This document shows positions 15,899 through 25,978 of a stretch of DNA of 64,000 nt, in pieces; the stretch's first letter is position 1; the number at the start of each line of letters is the position of its first letter. The stretch is taken from positions 30,762 through 94,761 of the forward strand of contig NZ_JAMBOO010000016.1 in the NCBI RefSeq assembly GCF_023715895.1. Direction: 5' to 3'. Source of the stretch: Domibacillus indicus. GTDB taxonomy: Bacteria > Bacillota > Bacilli > Bacillales > Domibacillaceae. Position numbers and translations under genes: made by a program. The notes beneath the pieces are model-generated. The model saw nothing but the letters and a program-made list of their open reading frames with translations. It ran no database searches and was not told where the DNA came from.

Positions 15899-18118
15899 TT
15901 AACGATTGTTTTTTCGGTATTTTATTGTCCGGCTGTCTGTCATAACACCTTCCCAATTAAGCCCAAAAGCAAAATCATACACATTATGCTCCGTATCAAC
16001 ATGGGGCTCCATATCATGAGCCACATCTTCGAGCTGTTCCTCAACGGTTTGCATATTAGCCGGCATTTGAAAAGGCAGCAGCCCGGACGGTTCGGCTTTT
16101 CCACTCAATATGTCTAAAACAGCCTGATCCTGTAAGCCAAAATGGATAAGAAGTCCATCTGCCTCTTCTTCAAATTCTGCAACAACAGCTGGATTAGATA
16201 AAAGCATTGATACAATCACTGGCTTTCCTTCCATCTGCTTTCTTGTTTCCAGCACTAAATCTAGATCACACTCATTGATCGTCTTTACCGTCTTTCCTTT
16301 GTAGGCACGATCACCAGCAATGCTTTTGTCTCTAGCGTATTCCGCTGTATACGGCCGATACTGCAGACTGATAGGCACAAATCCATTTCCGCCTTTTTCT
16401 GCATCGTCGTTACTGTATCCAATGCCGGAATCAGGCCCAGAGATGAAAACAAGCCCCACATCGGCTTCAGCCGGCTCATCCGCCACTTGGAAATACTTTT
16501 CTAAAAGCTTTCGATTTATCGGGTAATCTGTTCGTGCTGGAATCAAATTTCCAAACCAGTCTCGTTTAGCTGGATAGTGTTGTTTCGGCATATATACTTT
16601 CACTTGTCTACTGAGCGGAAGAAGTTGATTTTTATTTTTCAAAAGTACAATGGATTTTAATTGAGCCGCAAAGCCTTCACCCATGAAATCTGAATTTCCG
16701 ACTGTTTTAACCGTCTCTTCCACATCTAAATAAGGATTTTCAAATAATCCGAGCCGAAACATATTCAGCAGCAGGCGAACAGCTGATTGCTCCATTCGTG
16801 CCCGCATGAATGATTCTCCATGCTCTTGAACACCCATATGATACGCTTCAAGAATAGGGTCGATATCAAAATTGCCGCCAAACTGGTCCACTCCGGCCAT
16901 AAGAAGTTTATAATGCCGTTCCGCAACAGAAAGCTGTTCTACACCCCAGGGCTTTCCATTAATAAAGACATCCATTTTTCCTGAAAAATCCCGTGTAATA
17001 CTCCAATCTGTGCATACAACCCCGTCGTATCGGTACGTTGTGCGAAGCAGGTCTTGAATTAAATAACGACTATAGGAATTGCCTACATTTTCACCGTTTA
17101 CTGTGTCTTGATCAACTGAAATCGTATAATACGGCATAACGGCAGACGCTTCTCCCGTTTCACCGGCCAGTTTGAAGGCACCTTCTGTAAATGGAAGCAG
17201 GTGTTCTTCAAAATTGTTTCCTGGATAAACTGCATACTTGCCCGCACCATAGTGGGCATCTCTTCCCCCTTCTCCTGAGCCGCCGCCGGGCCAGTGCTTC
17301 ACCATGGCATTTACGCTGTCATATCCCCAGCCGTGTGAAATTTCTCCTTCTCCGGACGAGGTTTGGAATCCATCAACATACGCGCGTGCTAGATCGCTAG
17401 ACAGGTCAGAATCTTCGCCGAATGTGCCATTGAAGCGAAACCAGCGAGGGTCTGTAGCGAGATCAATCTGTGGTGAAAGAGCGGTTGTGATACCGAGTGC
17501 CCTGTATTCCTTGGAGGCAATTTCCCCAAATTTCTGAACCAAATCGGGATCAAAGGCAGCGGCCAAGCCGAGCGGTTCCGGCCACATCGAAATGTGGCCG
17601 CCTGCTCCTTCATTAAACTCTTTGCTGGAATCTGAAGAATGACGAGGGTCTGAGCTATTGTTTACAGGTATGCCAAGCCCAATCCCTTCGACAAACGCCT
17701 GCATCCCATTGCTCCACTTGGCAGCAGCCTCAGGGCTTTGAACCGATGTAACGAGCACATGCCTTACATGATCATTTGTTAAAAATTCAATTTGCTGATC
17801 GGATAGTTCCCATGGCTTGGCTCCGCTTTCTGTAAATGATTTGCCGCCAAATGTGCTTGTAAAAAAACCTCGGTCAGCAGCCGGGATCGACTGGTGCGGG
17901 CTGTACAGCATCAATCCGGCGATTTGTTCAATCGTCATTTTCGATGCTAAGTCTTTCGCTCGCTCTGCTGCCGGCAGACGCCAATCTTTGTAAGGCTCAA
18001 GCTTGCCGCTTTTATTTAAGTCCTTGAATTTCTTTCCATCTACCGTTATGATGCCAATGCGTGATGATTGTGAATATCCCAATACAGGACCATCTTCATT
18101 TTCAATATACTGAATCAT
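15899..18118 (-). CDS. Cytosolic GH3-family beta-glycosidase
   Basis: 739 aa with no signal peptide. The N-terminal GH3 barrel contains MTIEQIAGLMLYS, KHWPGGGSGEGGRD (the conserved Lys-His region) and VVCTDWSIT, where Asp is the expected nucleophile. The C-terminal alpha/beta sandwich includes SIVLLKNKNQLLPL. Family activities include beta-glucosidase, beta-xylosidase and others; retaining mechanism. It starts 42 bases after the large rhamnosidase gene, implying co-transcription, and probably acts on the glycoside left after rhamnose removal. It is distinct from the secreted GH3 enzyme at 40626-43037. Confidence 0.88.
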   Translation of the reverse strand: MIQYIENEDGPVLGYSQSSRIGIITVDGKKFKDLNKSGKLEPYKDWRLPAAERAKDLASKMTIEQIAGLMLYSPHQSIPAADRGFFTSTFGGKSFTESGAKPWELSDQQIEFLTNDHVRHVLVTSVQSPEAAAKWSNGMQAFVEGIGLGIPVNNSSDPRHSSDSSKEFNEGAGGHISMWPEPLGLAAAFDPDLVQKFGEIASKEYRALGITTALSPQIDLATDPRWFRFNGTFGEDSDLSSDLARAYVDGFQTSSGEGEISHGWGYDSVNAMVKHWPGGGSGEGGRDAHYGAGKYAVYPGNNFEEHLLPFTEGAFKLAGETGEASAVMPYYTISVDQDTVNGENVGNSYSRYLIQDLLRTTYRYDGVVCTDWSITRDFSGKMDVFINGKPWGVEQLSVAERHYKLLMAGVDQFGGNFDIDPILEAYHMGVQEHGESFMRARMEQSAVRLLLNMFRLGLFENPYLDVEETVKTVGNSDFMGEGFAAQLKSIVLLKNKNQLLPLSRQVKVYMPKQHYPAKRDWFGNLIPARTDYPINRKLLEKYFQVADEPAEADVGLVFISGPDSGIGYSNDDAEKGGNGFVPISLQYRPYTAEYARDKSIAGDRAYKGKTVKTINECDLDLVLETRKQMEGKPVIVSMLLSNPAVVAEFEEEADGLLIHFGLQDQAVLDILSGKAEPSGLLPFQMPANMQTVEEQLEDVAHDMEPHVDTEHNVYDFAFGLNWEGVMTDSRTIKYRKNNR

Positions 18119-18160
18119 TCGATCACCTTTCTACAGGAGGAAAATACGAACCCTTTCTGT

Positions 18161-21037
18161 TTAAACGCGGACAAGAACACGGCCCAATTGTTCATCAAGT
18201 GCTTTCACTTTTTCTTCCGTTACTAAATGCGAAACAAATGGGGATTCCTGCATTTCTTTTACGGTTTTTTTCAAAACCTGCTTTAAAATCATCGGATTTT
18301 CGTTAATTTCCGGCAAAACGCCCAGCAGTACTTCCTTTGTATCTTCATTTCCAAGCAAGTCCCGCACCGTATCGTTTGTACTGTACATAAGCAGGTACGT
18401 TTTTGTTGGCATATACGTGAAGATATAATGCCCGGTGCCAAGCGTGATTGCGACAGCTGTTCCCTCCTGCTTTCCTTCAGACAGCGGCTGACTGTTTAAT
18501 TGCACGTTTTGCAGGTCTGCATCCGGCAGTATAATATCCGCTGTTGTATTGAATGGAATGGTAAAATCAAATGTCAAAGAGCCGTCCTTTTCAATTGTCC
18601 ATTCGCTTTTAATGAGCCCGGATGCCGACTCGAAGGATGCCTTCGCATAAGACAGCCTGCCAAACGGCTGCGGCTTCAGTTCAAACCGCTTAAAGCCAGG
18701 CGAATATTCAACGGGTGTGATACCGCACATATAACGGTACATCCATTCGGCAATGGAACCATATGCGTAATGATTTAACGAGTTCATGCCGGTATCGCTG
18801 ATACTGCCGTCTGAAAGCACAGAATTCCATCGTTCCCAGATCGTTGTTGCTCCCATCTTCACCGCATATAGCCAGCTTGGATAATCGTCATTCAATAGCA
18901 GCTCATACGCATATTCATTGGCACCGCTTTCCGATAGAACCGGGCAAAAATATGGAGTGCCGACAAATCCTGTTGTTAAATGCATGTCATCATCGCGCAG
19001 CTGCAGTTTCAAGTCTTCGATCAAACGCTGGCGGTACGATTCCGGAACCAGATCCATATACAGCGCAACAATTTTCGCCGTCTGCGTAGGAATAGCACAT
19101 CGACCATTGGCCGTAAAATATTCCTTTTGAATGGCTTCTTTAATTTCATCAACTAACGCTGTGTACTCATCCGCCAACACTGTGTACCCAAGCACCCGGG
19201 CTGCTTTTACGACCAGCTGGGCAGAGTAGCAATAATAAGCGGATGCAATATAATAGCTGTCGGTGCCGCCTGTTAAAATAGATGGATCTTTCACGTCAAG
19301 TGACAGCCAGTCTCCAAAGTGGAAACCTGCTTTCCAAAGACGGCTGCCGCCCGATTCATCGTCCACCCGCTTAATATGATCCACCCAGTCTTTCATCGTA
19401 TCAAACTGCTGGCGAAGCAGCTCCTTGTCACCATAATGCATGTAAAGGATCCAAGGAATAACCGTTGCCGCGTCTCCCCATGCAGCCGATCCGTTCATTG
19501 CAAACATATTTTGAGCGTCTTTCGGCTTAATTGTCGGCACAACGAATGGAACCGAGCCATTTAAGCGAATTTGCTCTTCACGCAGGTCTCGCATATATTT
19601 TTGATAGAAAGCGGGCGAATACATGTTATAGCAGGCTGTTGAAGCAAAGATTTGCGCATCTCCTGTCCAGCCCATTCTCTCGTCACGCTGCGGGCAGTCG
19701 GTCGGCACATCAAGAAAATTGCCTTTTTGCCCCCACATCGCATTTAAAAACAAGCGGTTCACATCTGGATTTGATGTTTCAATATGACCTGTTTTTTCTA
19801 ATTCACTGTAAAGAACGCAGCCAGTAAAATCATCAATATTCACTTGTTCAAAGCCATCCACTTTCACATAACGGAAGCCAAAGTATGTGAAAAACGGCTG
19901 CACCTCCCGCTCGCTCCCATCCGATATATACGTATACTCTGCTTTCGCTGTCCGGAAGTTATCCCGGTAAAAATTCTCTTCCTGCAAAATTTCGCCGAAC
20001 TGCAAGTGCAGCTTCGTTCCAGCTGGTGCATTGGTTTTAAAACGAATCCATCCGGTCATATTTTGTCCCATATCGAGCACTGTTTCACCGGCAGGCGTGT
20101 GGATGATCCCGATCGGCTTGATTTCTTCCATGATTTTCACCGGGGGGCTGAGACGGGCTGTCAGCTTATCTTTATCAAGACCCACGATTTGAACACCATG
20201 CCAATCATTTCCCACTGGGGCACAAGCCCAGTTTTCCACTTCTCTATTTGCATCGTATGCTTCTCCATCATACACACCGCTGAATGTTATAGGAGAAGGC
20301 GCGGACTGCCACGTTTCATCTGTTGTAATCCGCCGTTCTGAGCCATCAGCTAATGTCAAGATGATCTCGCCAATAAACGCCAGCTGATCACCGTAAATAT
20401 TTTCGTATCCTCCCTCAAAGCCAAAGCGCCCTTTATACATCCCGTTTCCAAGCATAACGCCAATTGCATTCTCTCCCGGCGTTAAAAGATCTGTAATATC
20501 ATACGTTTGGTACTGCAGCCAAAAATCGTACGCATGAAAGCCCGGCGCTAAATATTCATCGCCCGCTTTTTGACCGTTTATGAACAGCTCATACAAACCT
20601 ACTCCACAAACATAAGCACGTGCCGAGATGATATTTTCTGGAAGACTAAACTCCTTTCTAAGAAGCGGATGAATGTCTTTGTCAAAATCTGCTGCAATCC
20701 AATTCCCCTGCCATGGCTCATCCATCTTTGCTGTTTCAAAAAAAACAGGATCACTTGTTGCTTGCCCGCCTGCATTTCCCCAGACTGTAACACGCCAGAA
20801 ATAGCGGGTGCGCGGAGCAAGTTCAATATTCGGCATAAATGACAAGCTGTCAATAGCTTCTCGTTTACCGCTGTCAAACACAATTTCCTGAAATAGTTCG
20901 TCCTCTGCGATTTCCACTTGGGCCGCTGTCTGGTATTGGTCTGAACTGGACTCAGTGATCCATGAAAGCCGAACATTATTGAACTCGAAACCAAGCGGAT
21001 TTTCAACATGATTGGTGCGAAGCTTTGAAATTTTCAT
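18161..21037 (-). CDS. GH78 alpha-L-rhamnosidase
   Basis: 958 aa, cytosolic. It follows the full GH78 layout: N-terminal Fn3-like and rhamnose-binding beta domains (about 1-330), catalytic (alpha/alpha)6 barrel with DVPTDCPQRDERMGWTGDAQ (general acid region) and TTIWERWNS, and a C-terminal beta domain. An extra stretch of about 80 residues (from roughly 875), beginning near NDTVRDLLGN, is predicted helical and lies beyond the usual end. It hydrolyses terminal alpha-L-rhamnose from oligosaccharides or plant glycosides. It is downstream of a CUT1 importer and upstream of GH3 and a second GH78, so substrates are imported whole. Confidence 0.93.
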   Translation of the reverse strand: MKISKLRTNHVENPLGFEFNNVRLSWITESSSDQYQTAAQVEIAEDELFQEIVFDSGKREAIDSLSFMPNIELAPRTRYFWRVTVWGNAGGQATSDPVFFETAKMDEPWQGNWIAADFDKDIHPLLRKEFSLPENIISARAYVCGVGLYELFINGQKAGDEYLAPGFHAYDFWLQYQTYDITDLLTPGENAIGVMLGNGMYKGRFGFEGGYENIYGDQLAFIGEIILTLADGSERRITTDETWQSAPSPITFSGVYDGEAYDANREVENWACAPVGNDWHGVQIVGLDKDKLTARLSPPVKIMEEIKPIGIIHTPAGETVLDMGQNMTGWIRFKTNAPAGTKLHLQFGEILQEENFYRDNFRTAKAEYTYISDGSEREVQPFFTYFGFRYVKVDGFEQVNIDDFTGCVLYSELEKTGHIETSNPDVNRLFLNAMWGQKGNFLDVPTDCPQRDERMGWTGDAQIFASTACYNMYSPAFYQKYMRDLREEQIRLNGSVPFVVPTIKPKDAQNMFAMNGSAAWGDAATVIPWILYMHYGDKELLRQQFDTMKDWVDHIKRVDDESGGSRLWKAGFHFGDWLSLDVKDPSILTGGTDSYYIASAYYCYSAQLVVKAARVLGYTVLADEYTALVDEIKEAIQKEYFTANGRCAIPTQTAKIVALYMDLVPESYRQRLIEDLKLQLRDDDMHLTTGFVGTPYFCPVLSESGANEYAYELLLNDDYPSWLYAVKMGATTIWERWNSVLSDGSISDTGMNSLNHYAYGSIAEWMYRYMCGITPVEYSPGFKRFELKPQPFGRLSYAKASFESASGLIKSEWTIEKDGSLTFDFTIPFNTTADIILPDADLQNVQLNSQPLSEGKQEGTAVAITLGTGHYIFTYMPTKTYLLMYSTNDTVRDLLGNEDTKEVLLGVLPEINENPMILKQVLKKTVKEMQESPFVSHLVTEEKVKALDEQLGRVLVRV

Positions 21038-21128
21038 CGTACTCCTCCAATTTCTTTTATTGTTTTAAAATTATTTCCGAGTTATGCAACAAAACGAGAT
21101 ACCACGTGAAAAATGCTTTTTTATTAAT

Positions 21129-21157
21129 AGAAAGAAAGCACCTATTTAAACAGGTGC
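21129..21157 (-). terminator. Terminator/attenuator after the ABC permease genes
   Basis: Minus-strand arms GCACCTGT and ATAGGTGC with a T-rich tail, between the permease stop (21165) and the rhamnosidase start. Confidence 0.65.
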
Positions 21158-21164
21158 AGTCTTT

Positions 21165-22061
21165 TTATTTAACGGAACCGCTTGTCATTCCAGCTACAAT
21201 TTGTTTATTAAAGAAAATAAACAAAATAAGCGGCGGAATCGAGATAATTAAAATATTCGTAAACAGCAAGTTCCATTGTGTGCTATATAAGCTCATAAAG
21301 TTGTAAAGTGTCAGTTGCAGAGTCGCATTTTCAGAACCCGGGAAGAAATAAAGCGGGTTGACAAAATCATTGTAAATACCAACAGCAGTAAGGACAATGA
21401 CCGTTGCTGACACGGGCTTCAACAGCGGCAAAATAATTCTAAAAAACAATTGGAGCCGGCCGCACCCGTCAATCAATGCTGCTTCGTCGATCTGCTTCGG
21501 AATCGTCGCCATAAAGCTTCGGTACAAAATAACGGTAAATGGCAGATTCAGTGCTACTTCTACAAGCACAATACCTGGCATTGTCTTAAATAAACCGATG
21601 CCTTCCAACACCCAAATCGTCGGTACGACAGCCGGCGGAATAATAAGGCCTGCCAGCAGCAAAAAGTTGTAAAATGGTGAGAGCTTTGTGGTTTTCCGAT
21701 GCAGTACGTATCCTGCCATTGCCCCAAACAAGATTAACAGGACAATAGAAAAGCCAGTAATGAGCGCACTGTTCATAAACGCCCGTACAATCATTCCATT
21801 TTCAGCTGCAAATACAGCTGCAATATTTTCTGTCAACTGAAACTCTGTCGGCCATGCCATATTAAGAAGAGATGCTTCAGGTGTAGTTTTAGCCGCATTG
21901 ACAAAAACAAAATAAAGAGGGATACCGAACAGAATCATCGTTACCAATACAGCAACCACTTCCATGAAAACCTGCCGGATACCCTTTCGTTTTACTTTAA
22001 AACCTTTTTTCATTTTTAAAGACGGCTGGACCCTTGATGTACTTTCAACAGCTTTGCTCAT
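21165..22061 (-). CDS. Carbohydrate ABC transporter permease, MalG type (CUT1)
   Basis: 298 aa with six helices. The EAA loop that contacts the ATPase reads IPKQIDEAALIDGCGRLQLF. C-terminal GSVK matches the MalG-type tail. The start overlaps the stop of the partner permease (TAATG). Together with the partner and the binding protein at 22991 it forms a CUT1 importer for oligosaccharides. No ATPase is encoded in this cluster. Confidence 0.92.
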   Translation of the reverse strand: MSKAVESTSRVQPSLKMKKGFKVKRKGIRQVFMEVVAVLVTMILFGIPLYFVFVNAAKTTPEASLLNMAWPTEFQLTENIAAVFAAENGMIVRAFMNSALITGFSIVLLILFGAMAGYVLHRKTTKLSPFYNFLLLAGLIIPPAVVPTIWVLEGIGLFKTMPGIVLVEVALNLPFTVILYRSFMATIPKQIDEAALIDGCGRLQLFFRIILPLLKPVSATVIVLTAVGIYNDFVNPLYFFPGSENATLQLTLYNFMSLYSTQWNLLFTNILIISIPPLILFIFFNKQIVAGMTSGSVK

Positions 22062-22927
22062 TATAAGTCCACCTCTTTTCTGTTTAAATACGCATAAAGC
22101 GGGAATGCCAGCATGGAAACAAGCAGGAATAAAATAACGTTGCCAGCAGTCGACAGCCCGTAGAAGCCAGCTTGGTACTGCTTATAAATAATCGAAGCAA
22201 TCAAGTCAGTCGTAAAACCAGGACCGCCCTTTGTCATAGACCATACTAAGTCAAAGGAGCGCAGGCCGCCGATAAACGCAAGAATGATAACCGTGTTCAT
22301 GGCCGGACGGCTAAGCGGAAGAATAATACTCCAAAACTTATTCCACCCGTTACCGCCGTCAATCATGAGCGCTTCATAATAATCCTGCGGGATCGACATG
22401 ATACCGGCGATAAAAATAACCGTTGCCATCCCAATACCTTTCCAAACATCCACTAACGCCACAGACAATAGTGCAATTTGCGTATCACCAAGCCAGTCTG
22501 GACCGGCAATGCCAACAATTGAAAGCGCCGCGTTAATCATTCCCTGTGTTGGATGCATCATCATTGAAAACGCGATACCGACCGCTATCGTACTGAGGAG
22601 TGTTGGAAAAAAGATCATCGAGCGAATAAATCCAACACTCCGGAGACGCTGGCTGAGAAAGACGCCAAGAAGCAGCCCCAGCACTACTTTTAGAACACAG
22701 GTAACGACCGCATAAATAACCGTGTTTTTAAAACCAATGTTTAGCGACGGCTCTGATAAAAATGTTTTAAAGTTTTCCAGTCCAATAAATTTCCAATCGG
22801 TTAAGGACCACCATGTCATGCTAAAGAAAAAAGATAGGATAGTTGGCAGCAGAAAAAAGATGAAATAGATGATGCCAGCCGGCAGCAGAAAATAATAGCT
22901 GTATGTTTTTGCAGTTAAACTGTTCAT
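22061..22927 (-). CDS. Carbohydrate ABC transporter permease, MalF type (CUT1)
   Basis: 288 aa, six helices, opening YYFLLPAGIIYFIFFLLP; EAA loop IPQDYYEALMIDGGNGWNKF. It pairs with the MalG-type permease, to which it is coupled by overlap, and follows the binding protein after an intercistronic hairpin. Confidence 0.92.
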   Translation of the reverse strand: MNSLTAKTYSYYFLLPAGIIYFIFFLLPTILSFFFSMTWWSLTDWKFIGLENFKTFLSEPSLNIGFKNTVIYAVVTCVLKVVLGLLLGVFLSQRLRSVGFIRSMIFFPTLLSTIAVGIAFSMMMHPTQGMINAALSIVGIAGPDWLGDTQIALLSVALVDVWKGIGMATVIFIAGIMSIPQDYYEALMIDGGNGWNKFWSIILPLSRPAMNTVIILAFIGGLRSFDLVWSMTKGGPGFTTDLIASIIYKQYQAGFYGLSTAGNVILFLLVSMLAFPLYAYLNRKEVDL

Positions 22928-22949
22928 AAATACGTACTCCTTTCTTTTG

Positions 22950-22981
22950 AGAAGAGCCCTGCCAAAGAGCAGGGCTGTCTC
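22950..22981 (-). terminator. Intercistronic hairpin after the binding-protein gene
   Basis: Minus-strand arms GACAGCCCTGC and GCAGGGCTCTTC around six bases, followed by TCAAAAGAAAGG without a strong T run; probably a partial terminator or stability element. Confidence 0.6.
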
Positions 22982-22990
22982 ATTTCTTTC

Positions 22991-24301
22991 TTACCAGCCT
23001 TCAAGGCCAAGCTGTTTTGCCTGTTTTTCAACATCGCTGTCATATGCTTTCGCACCTTCTTCAGCTGTTTTAATGCCACTGCCCACTTCTGTTGTGAGCT
23101 GTTCAAGGCTTGGACCTTTTACAGGGCTTAAGAATTCAAGTGCCGGTGTTACTTTTCCTTCATTGATGTAAGGAAGCATGTCTTTTACAACACCATATAC
23201 GTCATCTGGAAGAGTTGTGTCTTTAATCGCAAGCGGACCTTCTGGTTTTTCAGCAGCAAGAAATGCCTCTACCCCTTCGGGTGAAACTAATGTTTCTACC
23301 CATTTTTTCGCTGCATCGACATTTTCACTGTTTTTGTTAATGTACACAGCCCCAGGCATCCAAACCGTAAAGCCATTTGTTTCTGCGCTGTCACCAGGCT
23401 GAGGGAATACACCAATGTCTTCCATTTGATCCGGATAATTTTGTGCGATCATCGGAATAGCAAGTGAAATCATTGGATAATGAACACCTGTCCCTTCTGC
23501 CAGCATTTTTACACCTGCATCAAGTGTTGTTGCCAAGTAATCTTCATTCATGTAGCCGCCTTCATGAATTTCCTGCAGTTTTTCAAAGCTGCGGAGCGCC
23601 GCTGGTGTTGTTGAAAATTTCGCTTTGTTGGCTGTAAAATCTTCAGCAAAAGTTGGTTCCTCAGTTATCACATTGTGATTGTCAGCCAGCACGGGAACCT
23701 GCGATGTCCATGTATCTTTGTATGAGCCAATTACAGCTGTTTTGCCCGCTGCTTTGATTTTTTCATTGTTTGCCATCAGCTCCTCCCATGTTTTTGGTAC
23801 AGACAGGCCGAGCTCTTTGTATACTTTTTTGTTATAAAACCATCCGCCTACCCCCACTGTGGAGGCTGGTGCACCAAAAACTTTATCATTAACTGTAACC
23901 GTTTGTTTAAAATCATCTGTGACGTTTTCCATAAACGGCTCATTTGTTACATCCACAAAATTTTGTTCTGGATTAAGCGCTTGCAAAAGGGAGCCGGAAT
24001 TATAGTAAACAAGATCGCTCATATCGCCTGTGGCAAGCCGCGTCTTAACAATATTATCGCCTTCTGTACCGCCAGGACGTGTTTCAAATTCCGTTTTAAT
24101 ACCGTGTTTTTCTTCCACAAGCTCCGCAATAGCTTCAACCGATGCACGGGAAGACTGGTTGTCAATGAGTAGCGTCAGAGTTGCACCATCCCCGCCTCCA
24201 CTGCCGCCAGTGGCTTCTTCTGCGTCACTGCCACACCCTGCAAGCAGTCCTGCAAATAATGCCGCACTTGATAATGCTGTAAGAAACTTTTTCTTTTTCA
24301 T
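22991..24301 (-). CDS. Sugar ABC transporter substrate-binding lipoprotein
   Basis: 436 aa of the family 1 extracellular solute-binding proteins. Signal peptide with lipobox LLAGC (Cys22-23 region), Gly-rich tether, then TLTLLIDNQSSRASVEAIAE and typical carbohydrate-binding-protein segments (WFYNKKVYKELGLSVPKTWEEL). It captures oligosaccharides for the two permeases downstream. Its expression is likely controlled by the YesM/YesN pair encoded just upstream, and a cre-like site lies 41 bases before its start. Confidence 0.92.
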   Translation of the reverse strand: MKKKKFLTALSSAALFAGLLAGCGSDAEEATGGSGGGDGATLTLLIDNQSSRASVEAIAELVEEKHGIKTEFETRPGGTEGDNIVKTRLATGDMSDLVYYNSGSLLQALNPEQNFVDVTNEPFMENVTDDFKQTVTVNDKVFGAPASTVGVGGWFYNKKVYKELGLSVPKTWEELMANNEKIKAAGKTAVIGSYKDTWTSQVPVLADNHNVITEEPTFAEDFTANKAKFSTTPAALRSFEKLQEIHEGGYMNEDYLATTLDAGVKMLAEGTGVHYPMISLAIPMIAQNYPDQMEDIGVFPQPGDSAETNGFTVWMPGAVYINKNSENVDAAKKWVETLVSPEGVEAFLAAEKPEGPLAIKDTTLPDDVYGVVKDMLPYINEGKVTPALEFLSPVKGPSLEQLTTEVGSGIKTAEEGAKAYDSDVEKQAKQLGLEGW

Positions 24302-24342
24302 TTTCCTGCCCCCTCGTTTCTGTTTTTCTTTGATAACCTAAT

Positions 24343-24356
24343 TGTAAGTGCTTACA
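24343..24356. promoter_or_regulatory. cre-like CcpA operator before the sugar-binding protein gene
   Basis: TGTAAGTGCTTACA differs from TGWAANCGNTNWCA only by T for C at position 7 and is nearly palindromic, extended to TTGTAAGTGCTTACAA. Confidence 0.55.
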
Positions 24357-24411
24357 AAATTAAAAATAAGTGCTCATAATTTGTATTGATGTCCGATTTT
24401 TTTAGAAAACA

Positions 24412-24441
24412 AAAAAACAGGCTTCCTCAATGCCTGTTTAT
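24412..24441 (-). terminator. Terminator of the yesM-yesN unit
   Basis: Minus-strand arms AAACAGGC and GCCTGTTT around a nine-base loop, then seven Ts. Confidence 0.85.
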
Positions 24442-24493
24442 TCTGTCGATGACGCAAATCGATTTTAGGTGCGTTATAATACCGAAGAAAAAA

Positions 24494-25975
24494 TTACTGA
24501 CTTTCTTTATACTGGCCGGGACTCACTCCTGTTTGTTTTTTAAACAGCTCAGAGAAATGCCGGTAGCTGTGGTAACCAACTTGTTCGCTGACTTCGGCGA
24601 CTTTTCCTCCCGCAAGGAGCAGCTCTTTTGCTTTTTCAATACGGATGTACGTTAGGTATTTGATATAGGACTTGCCAACTTTGTCTTTAAAGAGCAGGCT
24701 AAAATAGGTACTATTCATGCCGACATGATCGGCGACTTCCTGCAAGGTAATATCTTGATTAAACCGGCTTTCCATGTAGGCACATGCACGCTCTGCCGCC
24801 CCTTGTTTTTCGGTTGTGCGCACCCGCAAAATCCACTTCATAATCAAGTCCATTTGTACATACAGCCAGTCAAACAGCTGCTCTTTTGTCTGGATAGCTC
24901 GGATTTCCTGCTGCGGAAAGTAGCCTCCCTCTTTTATGGTATGTATATCTCCGCCTGTTTCTTTCGCGACTTCCTGTGCCAAATAGATAAGCTTCAGGAC
25001 TTCACTTTCAAGTACATCCGGATTCAGCTTTTGTGTTTCCAGCTCTTCTCTAAAATGCTCTAACTCACCAAGCAGACCGCCTTCATCTACTGTGCGAATC
25101 TTAAAAATAATGCTTTTCTCAAGTTCTGACAGATAGCGCGGCAGCCGCGTATTTTCTCCGATGTCTTCAAACCGGATCCAGCCAGTCTCTTCCATAAATA
25201 AACCGTATTTTAAAGCATGCTGGGCATCACCGTAGCTTTGCGGAGCCTCGACAAGCGCCGTTACTGTCCGGCCAGAGCCGATAACTAATTTGTTTGGAAA
25301 CGCAAGTAATCGCCGAATCAGCTCTTCAGAATGGAGCGTAAAATGAAACACGATACCTAGCCGCTCGTGCCCGTTGCGAACTGTGACAATTCGGTAATCA
25401 TCCGGATCCGGCAGGAACATGTGATCACCTGACAAAGCAAGCACGGTCACAGCCTGTACTCGGCTTGCGTCATCGCCGAATGCTTCCCGCCACTTCTCAA
25501 TGGCACCTTCATGCCCCAGCAGCAAATCCATTGTCGCTTTTTCCAGCCGCTCCTGCTGCGTGCCTTCCCATTCCGCCTCCAGCTGTTCAATACGCTTCTG
25601 TTCTTTAATTTTCTTGATTGTTTTCAATAGAACTTCTTCAATCATCGGTAGTGTAATTGGCTTTTCTAAATAGTCCACTACACCCAGCCTAATCGCTTTT
25701 TTCAAATAGTCCACTTCATTAAATCCGCTAAACACAATGCACGCAGTCTCAGGGGCTTCTTTCATGATTTCTTCAATGACCTGCAGACCTGTTAAGCCCG
25801 GCATACGAATATCGGTTAACACAATATCGGGCTTCATTTCTTCAAATAAGCGAAGCGCTTCTAAACCGTCTGAAGCTGTACCAGCCAGTTCAATTCCGTG
25901 TTTGTTCCAGTCAATCATCATGCGCAAACCTTGCAGCACAATATACTCATCATCAAATACAACGGCTTTTAACAC
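24494..25975 (-). CDS. YesN-type response regulator with AraC DNA-binding domain
   Basis: 493 aa. N-terminal receiver domain with phospho-acceptor Asp in IVLTDIRMPG and Lys in DYLEKPIT; a long central region; C-terminal AraC HTH pair (DITLQEVADHVGMNSTYFS and KVAEVSEQVGYHSYRHFSEL). GTG start at 25975, with a GGAGAGAAG site inside the end of the kinase gene, three bases apart: co-translated. YesN regulators with YesM kinases control adjacent carbohydrate ABC importers in Bacillales, here the rhamnoside-type importer and hydrolases. Confidence 0.92.
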   Translation of the reverse strand: MLKAVVFDDEYIVLQGLRMMIDWNKHGIELAGTASDGLEALRLFEEMKPDIVLTDIRMPGLTGLQVIEEIMKEAPETACIVFSGFNEVDYLKKAIRLGVVDYLEKPITLPMIEEVLLKTIKKIKEQKRIEQLEAEWEGTQQERLEKATMDLLLGHEGAIEKWREAFGDDASRVQAVTVLALSGDHMFLPDPDDYRIVTVRNGHERLGIVFHFTLHSEELIRRLLAFPNKLVIGSGRTVTALVEAPQSYGDAQHALKYGLFMEETGWIRFEDIGENTRLPRYLSELEKSIIFKIRTVDEGGLLGELEHFREELETQKLNPDVLESEVLKLIYLAQEVAKETGGDIHTIKEGGYFPQQEIRAIQTKEQLFDWLYVQMDLIMKWILRVRTTEKQGAAERACAYMESRFNQDITLQEVADHVGMNSTYFSLLFKDKVGKSYIKYLTYIRIEKAKELLLAGGKVAEVSEQVGYHSYRHFSELFKKQTGVSPGQYKESQ

Positions 25976-25978
25976 GCG

